From positions 1 to 18,185 of the forward strand of contig JAGKTY010000036.1 in assembly GCA_021153185.1 (NCBI GenBank): a stretch of DNA of 18,185 bases, written 5' to 3'. The notes beneath the pieces were generated by a model. The model searched no databases. It was given only the letters and a program-made list of their open reading frames with translations, and had not been told where the DNA came from. Below are positions 14,661 through 18,185 of the stretch, piece by piece. Every line of letters begins with the position of its first letter. Position 1 is the stretch's first letter. This stretch comes from Lachnospiraceae bacterium (GTDB lineage: Bacteria; Bacillota; Clostridia; Lachnospirales; Lachnospiraceae). Position numbers and translations under genes: made by a program.

Positions 14661-15976
14661 TGTTAACAACTTTAAAAAATGCATTTAAAGTGAAAGACAT
14701 CAGAAAGAGACTTCTGTTTACATTTGCAATGTTAGTTGTCATCCGTATCGGATGCCAACTACCGGTGCCTGGTGTTAATACAAAGGTCTTTTCAGAATGG
14801 TATGCAAGTCAGACAGGGGATGCGTTCAACTTCTTTAACGCATTTACCGGAGGATCCTTCCTCAATATGTCTATTTTTGCGTTAAATATTACTCCTTACA
14901 TTACATCTTCAATTATTATGCAGCTTCTCACAATTGCAATTCCAAAGCTTGAGGAAATGCAGAGAGATGGTGAGGATGGCCGTAAGAAAATTGCTTCCAT
15001 TACAAGATATGTAACAGTTGCACTTGCCTTGATTGAGGCAACTGCAATGGCAATCGGATTCGGCAGAGGAAACATGTTGCAGGAAGGTAACACATTCCTC
15101 AACTATTGTATGGTAATCACAGCATTGACTGCAGGTAGTGCGGTGCTTATGTGGATCGGTGAGCGTATTACAGACCGCGGTGTTGGTAACGGTATCAGTA
15201 TCGTTCTTACAATCAACATCGTATCCCGTATGCCGGAGGATCTTGCAAACTTGTATGAGCAGTTTGTAAAAAATGCAAAAAACACAGCAACCGGTGTTCT
15301 TGCAGGCGTGATTATTCTTGCAATTATCGTTGGAATGGTCGTACTTGTTATCATCTTAAATGATGGTACACGTCGTATTCCGGTACAGTATGCTAAGAAA
15401 ATTCAGGGTAAAAGAACAGTGGGCGGACAGACTTCTGCAATCCCGCTTAAGATTAACACATCAGGTGTTATTCCGATTATCTTTGCTTCATCCCTTTTGT
15501 CAATGCCAATCGTATTCTGTCAGTTATTCGGCATCAATGCGAAAGGTACATGGGCAGAGGTCATGAACTACCTGAATTCAAACATGTGGTGTAATCCGGC
15601 GAAACTTCGTTATACATGGGGTCTTGTTGGATATATCGTGCTTGTTGTATTCTTTGCTTACTTCTATACTTCTATTACATTTAACCCAATGGAAGTATCT
15701 AACAATATTAAGCAAAACGGTGGGTTTATCCCGGGTATCAGACCTGGTAAACCTACGACAGAGTACTTAGAGGGTATTCTGAAATACATTATTTTCATCG
15801 GTGCATGTGGCCTGATTATCGTTTGCGTGCTTCCGTATATCTTCAACGGAGTATTCGGCGCAGACGTATCATTCGGCGGCACGAGCCTGATCATTATTGT
15901 CAGCGTAGTATTGGAGACAATCAAACAGATTGAATCATTAATGCTTGTGCGCAATTATAAAGGGTTCTTAAGCTAA
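14660..15976 (+). CDS. secY: Protein translocase subunit SecY
   Basis: Channel-forming subunit of the general secretion translocon in the cytoplasmic membrane. 438 residues with about ten hydrophobic helices. Family stretches include IRIGCQLPVPGVNTKVF near the first helix, ITPYITSSIIMQLL, GERITDRGVGNGISIVLTIN, and the cytosolic loop KIQGKRTVGGQTSAIPLKIN. The start overlaps the rplO stop, with GAGGTG inside rplO as a weak binding site, suggesting translational coupling. Confidence 0.98.
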   Translation: MLTTLKNAFKVKDIRKRLLFTFAMLVVIRIGCQLPVPGVNTKVFSEWYASQTGDAFNFFNAFTGGSFLNMSIFALNITPYITSSIIMQLLTIAIPKLEEMQRDGEDGRKKIASITRYVTVALALIEATAMAIGFGRGNMLQEGNTFLNYCMVITALTAGSAVLMWIGERITDRGVGNGISIVLTINIVSRMPEDLANLYEQFVKNAKNTATGVLAGVIILAIIVGMVVLVIILNDGTRRIPVQYAKKIQGKRTVGGQTSAIPLKINTSGVIPIIFASSLLSMPIVFCQLFGINAKGTWAEVMNYLNSNMWCNPAKLRYTWGLVGYIVLVVFFAYFYTSITFNPMEVSNNIKQNGGFIPGIRPGKPTTEYLEGILKYIIFIGACGLIIVCVLPYIFNGVFGADVSFGGTSLIIIVSVVLETIKQIESLMLVRNYKGFLS

Positions 15977-15998
15977 GAGATGATAAATAGAGCATTCT

Positions 15999-16033
15999 AT
16001 CTGGGACAGGCGATTGATCGAACTGTCCTAGAT
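15999..16033 (+). promoter_or_regulatory. Hairpin in the secY-adk gap
   Basis: Arm 15999-16009 pairs with 16023-16033 through 10 Watson-Crick pairs and one G-U. Three further pairs (16011-16013 with 16018-16020) extend it past a mismatch. The stem is followed by TTGTTTA, not a clean T-run, so this is at most a partial terminator or attenuator. It ends 7 nt before the GGAGG of adk and may set adk expression relative to secY. Confidence 0.5.
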
Positions 16034-16050
16034 TTGTTTAGGAGGAAAAC

Positions 16051-16695
16051 ATGAAAATTATTATGTTAGGAGCGCCTGGAGCCGGCAAAGGAACACAGGC
16101 CAAAATGATTGCTGATAAATATGCACTTCCACACATTTCAACAGGCGATATTTTCCGTGCAAATATCAAAAACGGAACGCAGCTTGGTATGGAAGCAAAA
16201 AAATATATGGACCAGGGACAGCTTGTTCCGGATGAACTTACTGTAAAGATTCTTCTTGACCGTGTTGCGCAGGAGGATTGCAAAAACGGATATGTACTCG
16301 ATGGATTCCCACGTACCATTCCGCAGGCAGAAGTTCTTGATGAGGCGCTCACAAAGCTTGGAGAGTCAATCGATTATGCAATTGACGTGGATGTGCCGGA
16401 TGAGAACATCGTAAAGAGAATGGGCGGAAGACGTGCATGCGTAATGTGTGGCGCAACATACCACATCGAGCACGTTCCACCAAAAGCAGAAGGTATCTGT
16501 GACAGATGCTGTGAGAAGCTCATCTTACGTGATGATGACAAACCTGAGACTGTAAAAAACCGTCTGAAGGTTTATCATGACCAGACACAACCGCTTATCG
16601 ACTTCTACACAGCGAAGGGTGTGCTTAGAACAGTGGATGGTACCGTTGATATGAACGATGTGTTTGCAGCAATCGTTTCTATTTTAGGAGAGTAG
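16051..16695 (+). CDS. adk: Adenylate kinase, zinc-LID type
   Basis: Cytosolic enzyme interconverting ATP + AMP and 2 ADP. 214 residues. The P-loop GAPGAGKGT is at 7-15; the AMP-binding region includes HISTGDIFR (28-36) and DGFPRT (84-89). The LID domain carries four cysteines, C130, C133, C150 and C153, the structural zinc site of the Gram-positive long form. TAGGAGG precedes the ATG; map follows after 4 nt. Confidence 0.98.
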   Translation: MKIIMLGAPGAGKGTQAKMIADKYALPHISTGDIFRANIKNGTQLGMEAKKYMDQGQLVPDELTVKILLDRVAQEDCKNGYVLDGFPRTIPQAEVLDEALTKLGESIDYAIDVDVPDENIVKRMGGRRACVMCGATYHIEHVPPKAEGICDRCCEKLILRDDDKPETVKNRLKVYHDQTQPLIDFYTAKGVLRTVDGTVDMNDVFAAIVSILGE

Positions 16696-16699
16696 TACT

Positions 16700-17452
16700 A
16701 TGGCTATATCGATTAAGTCTGCCAGAGAGATTGAACTGATGAGAGAGTCTTGTAAACTGCTCGCAGATGTTTTTCAGAATTTAGAGCATGCAATCAAACC
16801 GGGGATGTCAACCAAAGACATTGATGTCATGGGTGAAAAAATGATTCGTGCGCATGGATGTATTCCAAACTTTTTAAACTATAACGGATATCCGGCTTCC
16901 ATTTGTGTTTCTGTCAACGAGGAGGTCGTTCACGGAATTCCGAGAGCAGATCACATTTTGCAGGAGGGTGATATCGTCAGTCTGGATGCAGGACTTATAT
17001 ATAAGGGCTATCATTCGGATATGGCACGTACATTCGGTGTCGGTGAGATATCAAAGGAAGCACAGGATTTGATTGATCGGACAAAACAGAGCTTCTTTGA
17101 AGGCGTCAAGATGGCGAGAGAGGGCAATCATCTGTACGACATTTCCAGAGCAATCGATTTGTATATCAGCCAGTTTGGCTATGGAATTGTCACAGATCTT
17201 GTCGGACACGGCATTGGAACCAAATTGCATGAGGACCCACAGATTCCAAACTTTGCGCAAAGAAGGCGCGGTCCAAAGCTGCAAAGCGGTATGACGCTTG
17301 CTGTTGAGCCTATGATTAACATGGGAAGAAGCGATGTCGAATGGCTTGACGACGACTGGACAGTCGTTTCGGAAGATGGATCCCTGTCAGCGCATTATGA
17401 AAATACCATTTTAATCACGGATGGTGATCCGGAAATATTAACGCTGTATTAA
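16700..17452 (+). CDS. map: Methionine aminopeptidase, type I
   Basis: Removes the initiator methionine from nascent proteins. 250 residues, standard type Ia without an N-terminal zinc domain. The five metal ligands are present: D96, D107, H170, E203 and E234. The catalytic H78 (VVHGIP) and H177 are also in place. TAGGAGAG upstream lies within the end of adk. Translation is probably coupled to adk. Confidence 0.98.
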   Translation: MAISIKSAREIELMRESCKLLADVFQNLEHAIKPGMSTKDIDVMGEKMIRAHGCIPNFLNYNGYPASICVSVNEEVVHGIPRADHILQEGDIVSLDAGLIYKGYHSDMARTFGVGEISKEAQDLIDRTKQSFFEGVKMAREGNHLYDISRAIDLYISQFGYGIVTDLVGHGIGTKLHEDPQIPNFAQRRRGPKLQSGMTLAVEPMINMGRSDVEWLDDDWTVVSEDGSLSAHYENTILITDGDPEILTLY

Positions 17453-17463
17453 GAGGTGCGCAG

Positions 17464-17736
17464 ATGGTAGGACGTCTTGTAGAATCAAAAGCAGGTCATG
17501 ACAACAAAAAAAGATATATCATATTGCATGAAGACGAAAAATATGTTTATATAACAGATGGAAGGCTTCATCCGCTGGAGAAACCAAAGAAAAAGAATAA
17601 AAAGCATATTGTGGTTTTGCAGTATGATATAGAAGAAATCCGCCGGGCAATTACGCAAAAGGAGCGGATAACCAATGAAATGATCAAACATGCGATCAAA
17701 GTATCAAAACGTGATGATAGTGAGAAGGAGAATTGA
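17464..17736 (+). CDS. KOW-domain RNA-binding protein (L14e/L6e/L27e-like)
   Basis: Small basic protein of 90 residues commonly found between map and infA in Clostridia and related Firmicutes. The N-terminal VGRLVESKAGHDNKKRYII is a KOW-like motif; the middle has DGRLHPLEKPKKKNKKHI. The C-terminal third is helical and charged. It is presumed to bind RNA, possibly rRNA; its exact role is not established. It follows map by 11 nt, and its stop is one base before the infA ATG. Confidence 0.85.
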   Translation: MVGRLVESKAGHDNKKRYIILHEDEKYVYITDGRLHPLEKPKKKNKKHIVVLQYDIEEIRRAITQKERITNEMIKHAIKVSKRDDSEKEN

Positions 17737-17737
17737 A

Positions 17738-17908
17738 ATGTCGAAAGCAGATGTAATTGAAATCGAGGGAACAGTCGTAGAAAAACTTCCAAATACAATG
17801 TTTCAGGTAGAGCTTGAAAACGGACACAAAGTACTTGCGCATATCAGCGGAAAACTTCGTCAGAATTTCATTCGTATTTTACCAGGAGATAAGGTTACTA
17901 TTGAATAA
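17738..17908 (+). pseudogene. infA: Translation initiation factor IF-1, truncated at residue 56
   Basis: IF-1 binds the ribosomal A site during initiation. The start is the ATG at 17738 with AAGGAG 7 nt upstream. The N-terminal 56 residues are canonical (MSKADVIEIEGTVVEKLPNT, then VELENGHKVLAHISGK and RILPGDKVTIE). A TAA then follows, whereas IF-1 normally continues about 16 residues through (L)(S/T)PYDLxxGRI to close the OB fold. No frame downstream resembles the missing segment, so the end has been replaced rather than mutated to a stop. The product is probably defective unless another copy exists or the truncated form works; I label it a pseudogene with that caution. It is directly followed by a macro-domain gene. 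Confidence 0.85.
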
Positions 17909-17922
17909 TTAGGAGAAATGTT

Positions 17923-18185
17923 ATGATTGAATATATTGAAGGGGATATATTTGAAAGTCCGGCACAAGTTATAGTAAACACAGTAAATACTGTTGGAGTG
18001 ATGGGAAAAGGGTTGGCACTTTCATTTAAACAGCGTTATCCTCAGATGTTTGAAAAATATAAATTAGCATGTGAAAAGCATCAATTGACAATAGGAAAAT
18101 TAATGTTATTTTATGAAGCTGATCATTGGTTGTTGATGTTTCCTACAAAAGAGAATTGGCGCAATCCGTCAAAGCTTGAATATAT
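17923..18185 (+). CDS. Macro-domain protein, DarG/TARG1-like ADP-ribosyl hydrolase (3' partial)
   Basis: The N-terminal 87 residues of a macro domain, cut by the window end. It begins MIEYIEGDIFESPAQVIVNT and has the DarG/TARG1-type signature VNTVGVMGKGLALSF (21-35), with N22, then FPTKENWRNPSKLEY (73-87), with K76 matching the catalytic lysine of DarG. Such domains reverse ADP-ribosylation, in DarG removing it from thymidine in DNA as antitoxin to DarT. AGGAGA lies 6 nt upstream of the ATG. GC is about one third by hand count, lower than in infA, suggesting acquired DNA. Whether it is full DarG (with a C-terminal domain and DarT nearby) or a stand-alone macro protein cannot be seen. Confidence 0.85.
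   Translation, partial: MIEYIEGDIFESPAQVIVNTVNTVGVMGKGLALSFKQRYPQMFEKYKLACEKHQLTIGKLMLFYEADHWLLMFPTKENWRNPSKLEY

Noticed and set aside
7093..17452. Long antisense open frames opposite the ribosomal genes
   Set aside because: All are shadows of strongly conserved plus-strand genes, with no start signals or protein similarity.
17905..17922. Simple nonsense mutation or frameshift as cause of the short infA
   Set aside because: No frame downstream encodes anything like the missing IF-1 C-terminus, so a single base change or indel cannot explain it. An assembly join remains possible and is listed in the finding.
1..18185. tRNA, rRNA, transposase or integrase genes
   Set aside because: None was recognised on either strand; any element boundary carrying an integrase would lie beyond the right end.

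Overview
The window looks like a low-to-moderate-GC Firmicute of the class Clostridia, most likely a Lachnospiraceae relative. The reasons are strong AGGAGG-type ribosome binding sites, frequent AGA arginine codons, a zinc-type 61-residue S14, a zinc-LID adenylate kinase, and a small KOW-domain RNA-binding protein between map and infA. This placement is inference from gene content; no 16S gene is present.

Layout. Positions 1-1606 hold the 3' part of a SulP-type anion transporter with a STAS domain. Positions 1607-2300 are a repeat-rich convergent region: two tandem copies of a ~203-bp element, an inverted repeat, then three and a half copies of a 53-bp repeat. The 53-bp array runs into the 3' end of a minus-strand class I SAM-dependent methyltransferase (2150-3148) and encodes its last 49 residues. 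A PutP-type sodium/solute symporter follows (3447-4967). A near-consensus promoter (5045-5073) and a structured ~225-nt leader then precede one long plus-strand operon from 5304 to beyond the window end: S10, L3, L4, L23, L2, S19, L22, S3, L16, L29, S17, L14, L24, L5, S14, S8, L6, L18, S5, L30, L15, SecY, Adk, Map, KOW protein, IF-1. Gene order is canonical for the S10-spc block. Spacings are mostly under 40 nt with several stop/start overlaps, so the genes are probably co-transcribed and partly translationally coupled. The products build both ribosomal subunits and supply the translocon channel, adenylate balance, N-terminal Met removal and initiation.

The striking part is the right end. IF-1 stops after residue 56 of the usual 72, losing the strand that closes its OB fold. 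Fourteen bases later, instead of rpmJ/rpsM, comes an AT-rich gene for a DarG/TARG1-like macro domain (ADP-ribosyl hydrolase), cut by the window end. This looks like an accessory or defence gene inserted into, and truncating, infA within an essential translation operon, unless it is an assembly join. Other points worth attention are the methyltransferase tail made by frame-cycling repeats, the 203-bp tandem element, and RNA structures in the S10 leader, between rpsJ and rplC, and between secY and adk.
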